The position numbers were made by a program, and so were the translations under genes. DNA of 64,000 nucleotides from Dendrobium chrysotoxum (lineage: Eukaryota; Streptophyta; Magnoliopsida; Asparagales; Orchidaceae). The DNA is taken from the NCBI GenBank assembly GCA_019925795.1, contig CM034312.1, positions 87,485,528 to 87,549,527 of the forward strand, read 5' to 3'. The notes under the pieces are model-generated. The model was not told the DNA's origin and searched no databases. It was given only the letters and a program-made list of their open reading frames with translations. Of this stretch, positions 45,201 through 56,413 are shown one piece after another. Each line of letters starts with the position of its first letter. The first letter of the stretch is position 1.

Positions 45201-48200
45201 CACCAGCCGCAGGAAGCGTCCGTACTCGTGGTTTATCTTTTTCTCCTTATTTTTCCTAAACGCCACCTCCTCCTCCCCCCTCCAAGCCGCCGGTCACCTT
45301 GTGGCCACCCCTTAACAGACCCCTCTCTATCTTCAACCCTAGCAACCACCTCCCCATCTCTCTTTCTCCTCTTGACCAAAAACTCCACCCAAACCCTAGG
45401 TTAAATCCCTCCTCCTCCCCATCGCCAGCCATAATTCCCCACATCCTAAGCCGCCGGCCTAACCTCACCCAACCCCTTGAATCCAATTCAATTACCCCAT
45501 TATCATCTTCCTAATTTAGCCGCTATCTTATTTGGAAAGATTTCGTAATTCAAATTCAAATGAATTTGAATTTTAAAATCTTTCCTAAATAGTCTACACC
45601 TATTTTAGGAAATCCCCCTCAATTAGTGCAAATCTGAATTAAATGATTTGATTTGAATTTAATTCCCCCTATTCAATGTATGTGGACAACTCTCCCTCTT
45701 AATTAATTAATTCCCCAATTGGACATCCCATTAAGGGAATTAATTAATCAGCCCCTCTCTCCCCTCCTCTCTCTCCTACCTCACTTAAGCACCACCAATT
45801 AAGCCCAATCCCCTCTTGATTTGGCCGGCCCCCTTCCCTCCCTTTTCCGATTACTTAGAAAATTTAAAATTCAAATGACCCCATCCCCCCCCCCCCCCCC
45901 TTTCATTCTACATCAAATCATCTTAGCATTACCAATCTTCTTCCTCAAATTCAAGACCTAAATTCACATATGTTTGTGAGAAAGTTACTAACGTAATTAA
46001 TATCCGTTATAATTTTATTGATGGAAAGAATATTGGAATCAAATTTTGAAAGAAGTGTAACAGTAGAAAGGGATCCATGTTCAAACGAACAGTGAGGTTT
46101 TATATGATTTATACTCATGGAGCTAATATTACCTTATATTAAAAGAAATAATATCCTTATCTTTTTACATCTAAATTAAGGCTTTATTTATGTGAACTTA
46201 ATAACTTAGATTTATCTTTCATAAGGAACAACTGTATTAACTATTGATGTTTTTGCTAACCTTTAATGTCCCCACAAATCACCATTGATCAAGAAAAATG
46301 ATAGGTTGATCTGTACAAGTGACCAAGGAAAGATTTGTGAACCTGTTTGGATAACTAACAAAGTTAACAATGAGAAAATCCAAAATTTTGTTTGAATAAA
46401 GTAGGAAATAATTTTTTTAGATTTAAGAAATTTGGATGACTTAAGCGATAGTGTTATAACATGACGACATTCTTGTTATTCATTATGTTGATGAAACTAC
46501 ACATGCCTTTTTCCATGATTGCCACTCAGATTCTTCTTTCCTTACAAGGTAGATACCATCAATCATGTTAGCACTGCCAATATTTTTATTCAAAACCAAG
46601 ACATGGAATTCACATATTTTTGTAGAAAATTAGTAACACAATTAAGATCCTTTATAATTTTACTAATGAAAAGAAGGTTACAATACAATTTTGGAACATG
46701 AAGTACATATTTAAAGACATTATCCTTTGAAGGTATGATAAATTCAATGCTAGAAACAATAGAAAGGGATCCATTTACAATTCGAAGAGTGAGGTTTTAT
46801 AACTTGGTTTATACTCATGGAAAATTATAGCACCACTAATTATGTGATCGTAAGCACCTGAGCTGATAATTTAGGATCATGCTTCTATAGGTGTAACCAT
46901 TAAAGTGTTTAGATTGTTATCTTTTTCAACGATATAAATTGAGTGCATAGTAGATACAATGATTTTTAAGAATTTGCTGGTTGTTAAAGCAGTTTTTGAA
47001 GAAATTCAATTTGTTTTTTTATTAAATGGACTTGGTTTTTATGATGGAGTCTCGGTGGTGGCAATATTATAATTTCATATAGTCTTTGATTTGTAGGTTG
47101 GAGGTTTTCCATTTACCTTTTAATAGTTGTCATAGCTGTGTGTTGTCTTATGATAATGATTGCACTAAGGCCTGTTTATTTTATTGTGTCTATCACCTCA
47201 TATAAGGCAGAGTTGTTAAGAGTCTTGAGAATTATTAGGCACCCCTCTCATTACCTCTATCCTATTTTTATCTCTTCAAACATTGTAGAAGGTTTCATGA
47301 ATAGTGGGAATATGCTTCATGCTTAAGATTCTCCAATGAATAGTGGTTGAAAATTTTGTTAGTCGCAGTAGGAACTTATGGACTCATTCACGTTCTATTA
47401 CCTTTATGTATTACTAATTATCTTCTAGGCATCTCAATTTTATTTCATTAAATATAACAATTTGTTGTCAATAATGAGCTAAAGAGTTGAACTATATCAT
47501 GATAGAGTCATCATCTTGTTGTAGATCATGTAGAATACTTTTGATCTCAAATATGTCCTAAGTACTATAAACATTGGAGTATGCCTCTTTTGTTACATCT
47601 CAGTTTTCTTTGATTTTGTAGCGGATGAAATTTTATCCAGTCTCATTTGTCATGGAATTTACTAGCCATGACGTTACTAGATTATTTTCCACCACTTATG
47701 TTTGGAACTTGGGATCTTTTTCATTTGGTGCGGGAGCTGCTTTTATAATATAATCTTCCTTTCCTTTCCCACAAGCAAACATCATTGTTGATTAAGAGTG
47801 TTGTATGAAGTTTTACCTATTATCTCTAATGAGAGGGTGTCGTTGATTGGGATAAACCGACAAGGCTTGCATGTCACCGCAGAGCAGATGCTTCCGTTGC
47901 TGCTAAACATGCAAAGTGATCAAGCAAGATAAAACAGGACAGATATGAGGAAGAACTCTGGGAATTTCTATGATACCATATCGAACTATGTGGAAGACTT
48001 TATTGATTCAATTCTTCATGGATTCAATGGTACAAGCTAGGCATAAATGGAGGAGATGACTTGCAATTTTTTGATGGAAAACTAAGTAAAAAGGAAATGT
48101 GATAAGATACGATCTACATATTTGAATTCAGATGTTTGTTTCATCTAATGACAAAGAAGGATTGAGGCATGCCGATGAATGATGAGGTGGAAGAAGCAAT

Positions 48201-51200
48201 ATTGAAAACTTCTTTAGATGGTGTAGGCGAACGGACAATAAGATTCATGGCCTCTCTAAAATCCTTGTGCATCATGAGTAACCGCTAAATATTTACATTG
48301 GAGACCTTCAGATAGAGCCCATCATTAAATAAGTGATGTCCATTGTAAAACTTGCTTGCCAAAAAATCATCAAGTTTCCTTGCTTGATACTTATTTATGC
48401 TTTTTAGAGCATAGTTCAACAAATGATAAAGTTGATAAATGTATTATGTTTCAAAATCTTAAACAAATAGGTCCTTATGTTAAATTAAAAAAAAAATATC
48501 TTTTGGTTTTTATATATGAGTGAAGGTTTTATTGATGTGTCGTTAATAGTTAACAATAGAAATATATTATCACATTTTTTCTAAATGAAGGGAACATACA
48601 ATTAAGGGAAATACTGAATTTTAAAGAATAAAAGCTAAATTGTACATGCTTTTATGCTCTTTTAACTGTACAAATCAGCTAACTCAAAAGTCAGTTTGAT
48701 TTTAAAAGCCCATAACCTTACACAGCTCTTATACAATCACCGCTCTCATGAACTCAATATCTCTCGCAGAAGAGTTGGTCTACAAGATTCAAAGCCAAAC
48801 CTAGAGCTACAAGAACCACACTCATTTTATTAGTTATGAAGATGCTTAAGATAATATTCAAAATGAGGTATCTTGATGTATGTTATTTGCAAGGTAATTT
48901 TAATAAAACCTTTTATAAATGAAATAAAAATATTGTAAGAAACTTTAGATGAGAAAGGGCTTAGAATTGGTAGAGTGAAAAATAGAGCACAATATCTGCA
49001 ATTTAGTTGGTATTAAATTGATAATTATAAATAATGTTGGAAAATCACAGTGATGTTGAGGTGCGATCTGTTTTGTATCTTGAATAGTGCATATAAAATG
49101 TTTAAGAAGGCATTGCAAAGGTGGATATAACCTTTAATGTTGAGGTTATAACCTAAAATATCTTTTATATAAAATATTGTTGATGTATAGTTTGCTATAA
49201 CCTTTTTTGTTAACGTAGGCTTGGAAAAGTGACTTAATAATTAGTTGCATGTGATAAAGAGAACATCATGGAGATTTTAGGGCAAAGTTTAGAAATTGCA
49301 ATTTGTGACTGGATATTTTATAACGGGTATCTGCCATGTGCCGACCCCATGTAGTGGGACAAAGGCTTGATGTTGTTGTTGTTATCTGCCATGTGTATGC
49401 ACCATGGCTCTATCAAACCCCTTATGTTGGTTTGCCATTTCTTTTAACAAGTATGATTAGAAATGACGAAGTGATGTAGCATGGAAATGAGGTGGCTATG
49501 GAGATTTTGTGAGATGGCTATGAAAATTAAGCTATGCATATAAATTAAATGAGAAGTAGAGAAGAGGCGGAATGGAAGAAGAGAGAAAGGTGCGAAAGAG
49601 AAAGAAACTCGGTCTCTTATGAAAGATCAGGGAAGAGAAGAGGGAAGTGAGGACCTGCCATTCAAGCAGGTTTCAATTCAATATCAAATCTATCTCATAA
49701 TTCATTAAAAGGCTATAAACAGAAAGAAAGCAACTAATCCTTAGATTGCCTACGGGGTTATTACAGCTTACTAAAAGATATAAAATCAAAGTAAAAAAAA
49801 AACATCAAATTTGACTATCCCACGAGGTGGGTTGCTAAGAAGGGCTCCAGGTCTTGCTAAAAAAGAGCTCAGGTTTTTTTCCTTTTAGTACTCTTTGCAA
49901 TGATGTCACCATCAAAAGAGGTTCAGCAAAGATATCCATTTGCAGCTGAACTTCGGATCCTCCTCTTGGAGTACATTGTTGGCTAGAATATCATCTTCTA
50001 GTCAATGACTTTACGTGTATTATATTTCAATTCAACTTCATGTACTCTCCAACATTGCTTGAAATAGTTTTGTACATTTGTTTTCTTCGTGAATTTTAAA
50101 TTTTATCACTTCAAGGTGATGCTAGTTATGGTCACATGCCTTAGGCTGACTTTTTGTAATCTTTTTTTTATCCATGCAGATTGCCAGGCTGATTTATACT
50201 AATTCAGGTCATGCTATCTTGGCATTAGCATCCAATGCTGTTCACAAGCTATGGAAATGGCAGAAAACCGACAGAAATGTCACTGTGAAGGTGATGATTA
50301 CTCCTTTTTTTTTTAAGTCTTGAATAGGCCATACACTTCTCCATTTATCTAACATTTAACAAAGCTTCCCTCTCCAGGCAACTGCAGCTGTGGCGCCACA
50401 GATATGGCAACCTACGAGTGGAATATTGATGACTAATGAAATCAGTGATATAAACCCCGAAGAAGCTATTCACTGCTTTGCGCTATCGAAGAATGATTCA
50501 TATGTTATGTCTGCATCAGGCGGGAAGATATCCCTCTTTAATATGATGACATTCAAGGTGACTTGCTTCATGTGCTTAAAACTCTATTGTTAATTTGGGT
50601 TGGCTTTATGAATCCTAATTTTTTATTTGTCCATGTTTTGTTATCTAAATTGTTAAATTTATTCTTTGCAAATCATTTTGAACTATTCATATGCTCAAGG
50701 TTTATTCTCCTTCCTAATCTTTAGACATTAACTTAATTGGCCCTTCTAATGTGTGTATTTAATATTCATTGTTTATGTCATTTTGCTGTATGATAGAATA
50801 AAATTATACTATGAAGGTTCCCTATCTTTGGTGAGTGTTTAGTGTTAATTGGTACCCCAACCCCCCCCCCCCCCCCCCCCCCCCCCCGCCAACAAAAAAA
50901 AAATCTCACTTCCTATCATGCTATCGTAGCAGCTCATTTGCTTGATCTACATGTGAAATAGGGGGAAAAAACTTTTTTGGGAGTATGGATTTCATATTAC
51001 TTGCCTATAACATTGTACTATGACAACCATACTGTCATTTATATTGCCATGAATCTTATTTTTTCATGAACAAATTGAACATATTGAAGTTGAATGTTAT
51101 TTTATGAGCTGATGTACTTTTTAAGAGGATTTTTGCTCATGCTTTTAGTTCTATACAAGTGGTTGATTTTTTTTAGCAAAGCATCATCTATGGTTCTTTT

Positions 51201-54200
51201 ATTTATGTTACAAGTTGAAACTAATTAATATATATGCTCTAGCTTGTAGAGACTTTTTAGCTTAGGATAGCATAAAGTTATATTAGGAAAGTTCTCTGTA
51301 TTTAAAGAGTAGTTTATGCTAATGTAGTTGTTCCCTAAAATGTTGTATTCATTCTCCTATTATAAATAAGGGGGGTCTTTATTGAATAATCCACAAAATT
51401 TTTTTCTTTAATTATTTAAACCACCGAAGCTCTTAAATTACCTTATTTTCAATATATCACTCAAATAATTCTCCTGATCTAAATATTCATTAATTTATCC
51501 TTTATGATTTTTTAAAAAATTCATTTTAATGTTCTTATTTCCTCCATAAAATGTCGGCCTTCTGATGACCGTGTTAAGAGAGTAGATGTATTAGATCTGA
51601 CCTGTGTTAAGAAAGGTAAAGGTAGACCTAAAAAAATTTGGTTATAAAGTATTAGAAATGACCTTGTTTTATTAGATTTAAATGAGAATTTGACTCTTAA
51701 TATGACATAATGGAGAAAGTAGATTCATGTAGTTGACCCCACGTGGCTTGATGTTGTTGTTGTTCTTATTTCTGATAGAAAACGCTTGTAGAAAACCAAG
51801 AAAGCTTGGCTGAATTTGAATTTCAGTGAAGGCTAAACAGCGATTGAGAATAGCGATGAAGAAAACTAGGAGAAAAACCTTTATAATTGATGAAATATGG
51901 AAGAAAACGAATAAGATTCAATGGATCTTCAATTCGAGAGGAAGATCCGGCTCTCCCAATCTCTAGCCTCTAGCTAGAGCCCAATCAATCCTTAAAACAA
52001 TCTAATTTCAGCCAAACAAGAGATAACCCAAACCCTAGGAAAAATATTCTACTTAGAGCATACAATTATGAAGTAAATCTCAAAACAACCCCTCCTTTGA
52101 ATTTTTCCTCCTAAACACATTAATCCCTCTCTTAATACCAGCTGCTAGACCCCACCCAAAGGGGGCCGAACCTCATGGGGAGTTCCGCCTCTGATAAACT
52201 AAGGCCAGTCCAGGATGGACCGGCTGGACCAGTCCAGTGACCGGTCTAACAATTTCTTTCATGCTCAATGTAGGATATTTTTTTACTTCCCAACACTTAG
52301 ATTCATGCAACATGCCTAGTCTAATTAAAAGTTTATAATACTCTCTAGGCATTTTTTCATTTGAACCATTCAACCTTAACTTTCGAAGCTATAGCCTTAT
52401 CTATATCCCATTATTTTATATAAGTACAAGATACTTAAATGTATCACATCTAGGCATCACTTTATCTTAACATAATTAACTGATAATTATTAATATCACA
52501 TATACTCATGCATTCATTTTTTATTCCACTAATTATAAGTTATCTATCTTCTAAAATATTTTTCCATTACTCAAAACTTTCTTTTATTTCAGTAGACAGC
52601 ACTACAAAAAAATAGATCAAGGCATCTCCCTTAAAGTATTATTTGTGTGTATCTTCATCATAAATTCAAAAAAATATGAATTTAATACTTATTATTGATA
52701 TTATAATTAGAAAGTCTTTTATTATTTTACAACTACTAATACTTATTGATGTTTCATTATACATAGTATTAATAACTTCAATAGTCATTTAATACATATT
52801 TGTTCTTTTAGGCACATCCTATCAATTATTGTGGTACTTAATCATATGCTTTCTCAAGATCCATGCATATCATATTAAGATTCTTTCTCTGATATCTTTA
52901 CTTTTTCATTAATTGTCGTCATATAAAAATAGCTATCATAGTAGCTCTTTTTGGCATTATGAAAAAATTGTTTATTTGAAAAAGATACAAATTTTTTAAG
53001 TATATGTTTCATTACTCTCTCTCTCTCTCATAACAATTACATTAATCATAAATTTGACTCATTATAGTTAGCGCAAACTTAAACATCTTCATGATTATTA
53101 AATGTTGTAAACAAAGTACTTATTCTCAAGTCATTTGACATTCCATATAACTCTTCACGTGTTAATATGCATCTAATATGAACCTAAAACTTTTATTTAT
53201 GCAATTTTCAGATTTAAGTTCATTTTTTGGATCAATCTATAATATGCCTCACTATTTTGTTCGACACACTCTTCTAAAATGATCTTCTTATTACTCCATT
53301 TAATTGTTTCTCAAAGTGCTATTGTCATTTTTCTTGGATATCTTCAACTTTAACTGATACCCTATTACATTCACTTATAATGCATCTAATTTGATTGAAG
53401 CCATTAGATCTTTTGTATCATGTCTTAATTATTCAATATATCTCTTTTTCTCCTTCTTCTTCAGTATAATTGCTCACCACACCCTTTGCAAGAATTCTAG
53501 CTTTTTATAATTATTGTAAGGCATAGTAATGTTTAATTTCTGCCATTTTTTCCTTGAGAAGATTTCGTATCTCCTGAATAAATGATTGAGTTCCCTTACT
53601 ATCCTACAATTTGGTTCTAACTCTTTAAATTTGTTATTGCTATCTTTTAAACTACTCTTATAAGATAAAGGTTTGGCCCAAGTTTTTTTTTTTCCCCTTA
53701 AAGGTTTGGCCCAAGTTTTTTTATAAGATATTCAAACTTGGGCCAAACCTTTAAGGAAAAAGAGAAAAAAAACTTGGGCCAAACCTTTGATTTTCAATAA
53801 TAATATAAAAAATAGCTATGAATCAAGTTTCGCACACATAAATATGTGTCAGTGTGGTATTAGATGCCGGTGTTAGTATTTTTCATGATGCCTAAAGCTC
53901 ACCATCTCGTTTATTGCAGACGATGACAACTTTCATGCCTCCACCACCTACAGCAACCTTTCTTGCTTTTCACCCTCAAGACAATAATATCATTGCCATA
54001 GGCATGGATGATTCTTCCATCCAAATCTATAATGTGCGGGTTGATGAGGTTTGATCCTCCTCACTAACCAATGTTTTTTAGCCTGCGGGTTTGGCTAAAG
54101 TGTAGTTATGACGTTCTCCTTTTTTATTTCTGTTGTATTGCACTCTGCAGGTTAAAAGCAAACTCAGAGGGCATCAAAACAGGATTTCTGGTCTTGCATT

Positions 54201-54673
54201 TTCGAATGTCCTTAATGTTCTCGTATCTTCAGGAGTAGATGCTCAGGTATGCATCATAATCTCATGAGATTTATAGCAACATGAATTGCTGACTGCTTTC
54301 TGCGATTGAATGCTTCATATGGGACATTATGAATCCCGTGTTATTATATTCCATTCATCTTATGAACAAAATTAATCAGCAATTTCTATTCTGATGAAAA
54401 ATCATCCTCTTTGTTGCAGTTGTGTGTGTGGGGAATGGATACTTGGGAAAAACAAGCGAGCAAATTTTTACAGATTCCTCCTAATCGGATGTCAGGTTCC
54501 TTTGCAGAAACCAAGGTTCAATTTCACCAGGACCAGGTTCAATTTTTGGTTGTTCATGAATCCCAGATTGCTATATATGAAGCAACAAAACTGGACTGTC
54601 ATAAACAGGTGGGTTCATCAATCCATCTTTTGCATGCCTACTAGTCTACCGGGATATTATTATTTGATGGGTG

Positions 54674-54706
<33 letters not shown>

Positions 54707-55208
54707 CCAAGTTGATAAAAAATTTGAACCTGTTATTCTACATTAAATCTTCTGCAGTGGATCCCACGGGACATGTCTGTAACACATGCTACATATTCAT
54801 GCGATAGCCAAATGATATATGCAACCTTCACAGATGGAAGTGTGAGCATCTTCACGTCTGCACTTCGATTGAGATGTCGGATAAGCCCCATGGCCTATCT
54901 CAAAGCACCGCCAAGGTATGATGATCACTTATCATTTACTCATTAACAGTTATGTATTTCTTCTACATGTTAGTTTTATGTTAATTATTTTTCTCAGTGC
55001 AAACACCTATCCTGTTGTGGTGGCTGCCCATCCCACTGAACCCAATCAGCTTGCCTTGGGTCTTAGCGATGGCGGTGTTCATGTGCTCGAACCATTGGAC
55101 TCAAACGAAGGCAAATGGGGGTCCGCTCCCCCGCCGGAAAATGTAGGTGCCAGCTCTAGCTCCAGCCAACCTGTTGGAAATCCTAATTCAGATCAACCAC
55201 CAAGGTGA
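36232..55208 (+). CDS. TPL/TPR: TOPLESS / TOPLESS-related transcriptional corepressor, 25 exons
   Basis: Exons: 36232-36311, 36413-36592, 36699-36812, 36909-37067, 37145-37319, 37434-37566, 38582-38694, 38835-38994, 39080-39189, 39273-39342, 39549-39622, 39736-39831, 39904-39999, 40101-40228, 40351-40585, 40684-40842, 40955-41053, 41185-41331, 50180-50290, 50378-50557, 53920-54048, 54151-54246, 54420-54608, 54758-54915, 54998-55208. All GT-AG with matching phases; 3402 nt, 1133 residues, close to the roughly 1130 usual for the family. Residues 1-200 form the LisH/CTLH/CRA domain (MSSLSRELVFLILQFLDEEK, QLLTLDNFR, SLNWQHQLCKNPR), which tetramerises and binds EAR peptides such as LxLxL of Aux/IAA and NINJA (family knowledge). 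A Pro-rich linker (about 200-330, with LAGWMA and SEHVLKRPR) leads to two WD40 propellers (about 340-1090; GHEAPVYSICPH, FSTSLDGKIKAWLYD, FHPQDNNIIAIGMDDS). It acts in the nucleus, recruiting histone deacetylases and Mediator. Introns 18 and 20 carry transposons. Which TPR clade is not settled. Confidence 0.96.
37567..38581 (+). other. Intron 6 of the TOPLESS gene
   Basis: About 1 kb, AT-rich. No recognisable mobile element. Confidence 0.7.
41332..41886 (+). other. Start of TOPLESS intron 18
   Basis: AT-rich intronic sequence up to the target site of the truncated RTE. Nothing further was recognised. Confidence 0.6.
41896..43052 (+). mobile_element. 5'-truncated RTE LINE (1157 bp) in TOPLESS intron 18
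   Basis: Bounded by TCATTTCCA at 41887-41895 and 43053-43061. It begins inside the RT (TMEAILLLRGLMEKYRE, FIDLEKAYDTVPREVLW) and ends with GTGGGATAAAGGCTTGATATTG. The nucleotide sequence is very close to that of the LINE at 8271. Stops and frameshifts are present (for example TGA after ISV, and the catalytic FADD is changed to a FAHY reading), so it is dead. Confidence 0.9.
43062..43610 (+). other. Intron 18 segment
   Basis: AT-rich. The last 100 bases resemble 45916-46030 and 46550-46680 (TTTTACTAATGAAAAGAAG), a diverged intron-specific repeat. Otherwise unrecognised. Confidence 0.45.
43616..44742 (+). repeat. 5' LTR of the short-interior element
   Basis: 1127 bp. A TATTTATAGC box lies at 43809-43818, followed by a C-rich stretch (44050-44280) with CT-rich low complexity to 44740. 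It ends TTCTACATTA beside the PBS, one base away from the expected CA end. Confidence 0.88.
44818..45915 (+). repeat. 3' LTR of the short-interior element
   Basis: 1098 bp direct repeat of the 5' LTR, ending TTCTACATCA next to the AATCA duplication. A 15-base C run sits at about 45886-45900. Confidence 0.88.
45921..49327 (+). other. Intron 18 segment without recognised elements
   Basis: AT-rich with diverged internal repeats (45916-46030 versus 46550-46680; AGAAAGGGATCCA at 46066 and 46767). No coding similarity was recognised; it is probably old, decayed transposon sequence. Confidence 0.5.
49341..49382 (+). mobile_element. 42-bp RTE LINE tail with a 13-bp target-site duplication
   Basis: TATCTGCCATGTG occurs at 49328-49340 and 49383-49395. 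Between the copies lies only CCGACCCCATGTAGTGGGAC followed by AAAGGCTTGATG and TTG repeats, the last 42 bases of an RTE. It is an extremely 5'-truncated but otherwise normal target-primed insertion. Confidence 0.92.
49396..50179 (+). other. End of TOPLESS intron 18
   Basis: Purine-rich stretch 49550-49660, then AT-rich up to the acceptor of exon 19. No element was identified. Confidence 0.5.
50861..50887. repeat. 27-base poly-C run in TOPLESS intron 20
   Basis: An uninterrupted C homopolymer followed by GCC and an A run. The antisense poly-G could form a quadruplex. The length may be a sequencing estimate. Confidence 0.9.
51542..51762 (+). mobile_element. 5'-truncated RTE LINE (221 bp)
   Basis: Flanked by TTCTTATTTC at 51532-51541 and 51763-51772. 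It holds the last codons of the RTE ORF (KKGKGRPKKIWL) and ends in GTTGACCCCACGTGGCTTGATG and TTG repeats. It inserted into the older minus-strand LINE. Confidence 0.9.
51773..52251 (-). repeat. Solo LTR of the chromovirus family (479 bp)
   Basis: Perfect 5-bp duplication ATTTC at 51768-51772 and 52252-52256. In minus orientation it starts TGTTAGACCGGTC, as does the LTR at 29107, and ends CGTTTTCTATCA. It landed exactly in the right target duplication of the RTE fragment. Confidence 0.9.
53667..53788. repeat. 122-bp foldback in TOPLESS intron 20
   Basis: Each arm of about 55 bases contains two copies of AAAGGTTTGGCCCAAGTTT separated by a short linker. The right arm is the inverted complement, with a loop of about 11 bases (near 53723-53733). 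It would form a long near-perfect stem in the pre-mRNA, 131 bases before the acceptor of exon 21. Confidence 0.9.
54677..54706. repeat. (TA)n(TG)n microsatellite in TOPLESS intron 23
   Basis: TATA repeats change into GTGTGT repeats within the short intron before exon 24. Confidence 0.9.
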
Positions 55209-55860
55209 TACAGCTGCTGGAAGCTTATTTGACATTTGTGTCACGTTTTCTTCTGGGAGTACAGGGTTCGTTGCTCCCAAGGGGCAGTAATTGGAAATCA
55301 AGTTGATCAATGTGAGTCAGATGTTTGACATAAGTTTAGTGTAAAGCTGATTTGCATCAGAAGAACCATGGCTTTATACAGATCATGGTGACTGACTTGT
55401 ATATGGTAAAGCTTGCATGAAGTATTCTACTGAATAGACGATTGGAGACTGCTCAGTGGAAGTCATGGGGAGTGCAGCAGGTGCCTTTGTTCACGGTTAG
55501 GCTCTTAACATAAAGGTATGATGTGTTTAGAAATGATTTTTGCCTCATCTTATTAAATTTTATTGAAATGTGTGAAGAATTAGCATCTTTTATATTGTAT
55601 CAGTAATATTGCATCAATATTTTATTGAAATCTTTCACTATGTAAGCGGCTCCGTTGATGCTTTGTTTCTTGTTAATTTTGATTTCAGGTCCAATGTAAT
55701 GTTTTAACTCTGGATAGTTCCTTTTTTTTTTGTTTTATTATTGGTATATGATTTGAGTTCACTCTGTTTGCTGACTTGTGACCTCAACAAATCGCATATT
55801 TTATAATCGAGCACGACATAGAAAGCAATATATTATCCCAAAGGATAAAAATACTATTTT
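55209..55860 (+). other. 3' UTR and downstream region of the TOPLESS gene
   Basis: Moderate GC up to about 55510, then AT-rich with several possible poly(A) signals (for example AATATTGCATCAATA). The exact transcript end cannot be read from sequence. Confidence 0.5.
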
Positions 55861-55958
55861 GCTATGGACTCAATAACAAAATTTACAATTTTTATTTTAA
55901 TAGAGATTTTCTCCTGTTTAATAAGATTTATTTTATTCCGGAGTAGAGATGTTATATC

Positions 55959-56405
55959 TAGGGGTGTAAATGAGCTGAGCCAGCTCGAACTCGACTCATT
56001 TATGATCTTGCAAGCCGAGCTTATCGAGCTCACTGGTCGAGCTCAAGCTCAAACTCAAACTCATTTAGTAAACAAGCTCGAGTTCGAGCTTGAGTCGGCT
56101 TGGCTCGTGAGCTCGTGAGCTCGCGAGCCGTCTCGAATAATTATTAATATTTTTTAAATAATTTTATTTTATTTACTAAATTTAAATATTTAAAAGAATA
56201 AATAAGAATCACTTAAATTTTATTTAAATGTTAAACATTGCATCTTTTTTTTTAAATCCTGCCTAAGTTTTAAAAATCCCGCCCATGGCTTGCCAGCCAG
56301 CTCAAGCTCGTTTACAGTGGGACGAGCTCGAGTTTGAGGTCGCTTTCAAATTGACGAGCTGAGCTCGATAAGGCCTAAGCTCGACTCGGCTCGTTTACAC
56401 CCCTA
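55959..56405. mobile_element. hAT-type MITE (447 bp)
   Basis: Ends TAGGGGTGTAAATGAGC and GCTCGTTTACACCCCTA are inverted repeats. They are flanked by GTTATATC (55951-55958) and GTTATATA (56406-56413), an 8-bp duplication with one change. The interior is two GAGCTCG-rich, partly self-complementary halves around an AT-rich centre. TAGGGGTG termini with 8-bp duplications are typical of hAT MITEs. Confidence 0.88.
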
Positions 56406-56413
56406 GTTATATA

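Larger units (their letters stand above)
43616..45915 (+). mobile_element. LTR element with 1.1-kb LTRs and a 75-bp interior
   Basis: The left LTR (43616-44742) and right LTR (44818-45915) are highly similar direct repeats starting TGATGCGGACATCCGAC. The 75 bp between them begin GTTTGGTATCAGAGCATGG, an initiator-Met PBS, and end with a short purine run, CCGAGAGAA. The whole is flanked by AATCA (43611-43615 and 45916-45920), a perfect 5-bp duplication, so it inserted as a unit. It has no coding capacity and must have used proteins of another element. Orientation is set by the PBS. The LTRs differ by an indel (about 44482-44545 is missing from the right LTR) and scattered substitutions. Confidence 0.9.
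51390..53600 (-). mobile_element. Old, heavily decayed RTE-type LINE in TOPLESS intron 20
   Basis: Minus-strand frames recover RTE words in the right order through many stops: EEEGEKEIY and KVEDIQEK near 53460-53300, MDLEKAYD near 52860, FYKLLIRLGMLHESKCWEVKK near 52330-52270, and weak C-terminal text left of 51541. It is interrupted by the two younger insertions at 51542-51762 and 51773-52251. Borders are approximate. Confidence 0.65.
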
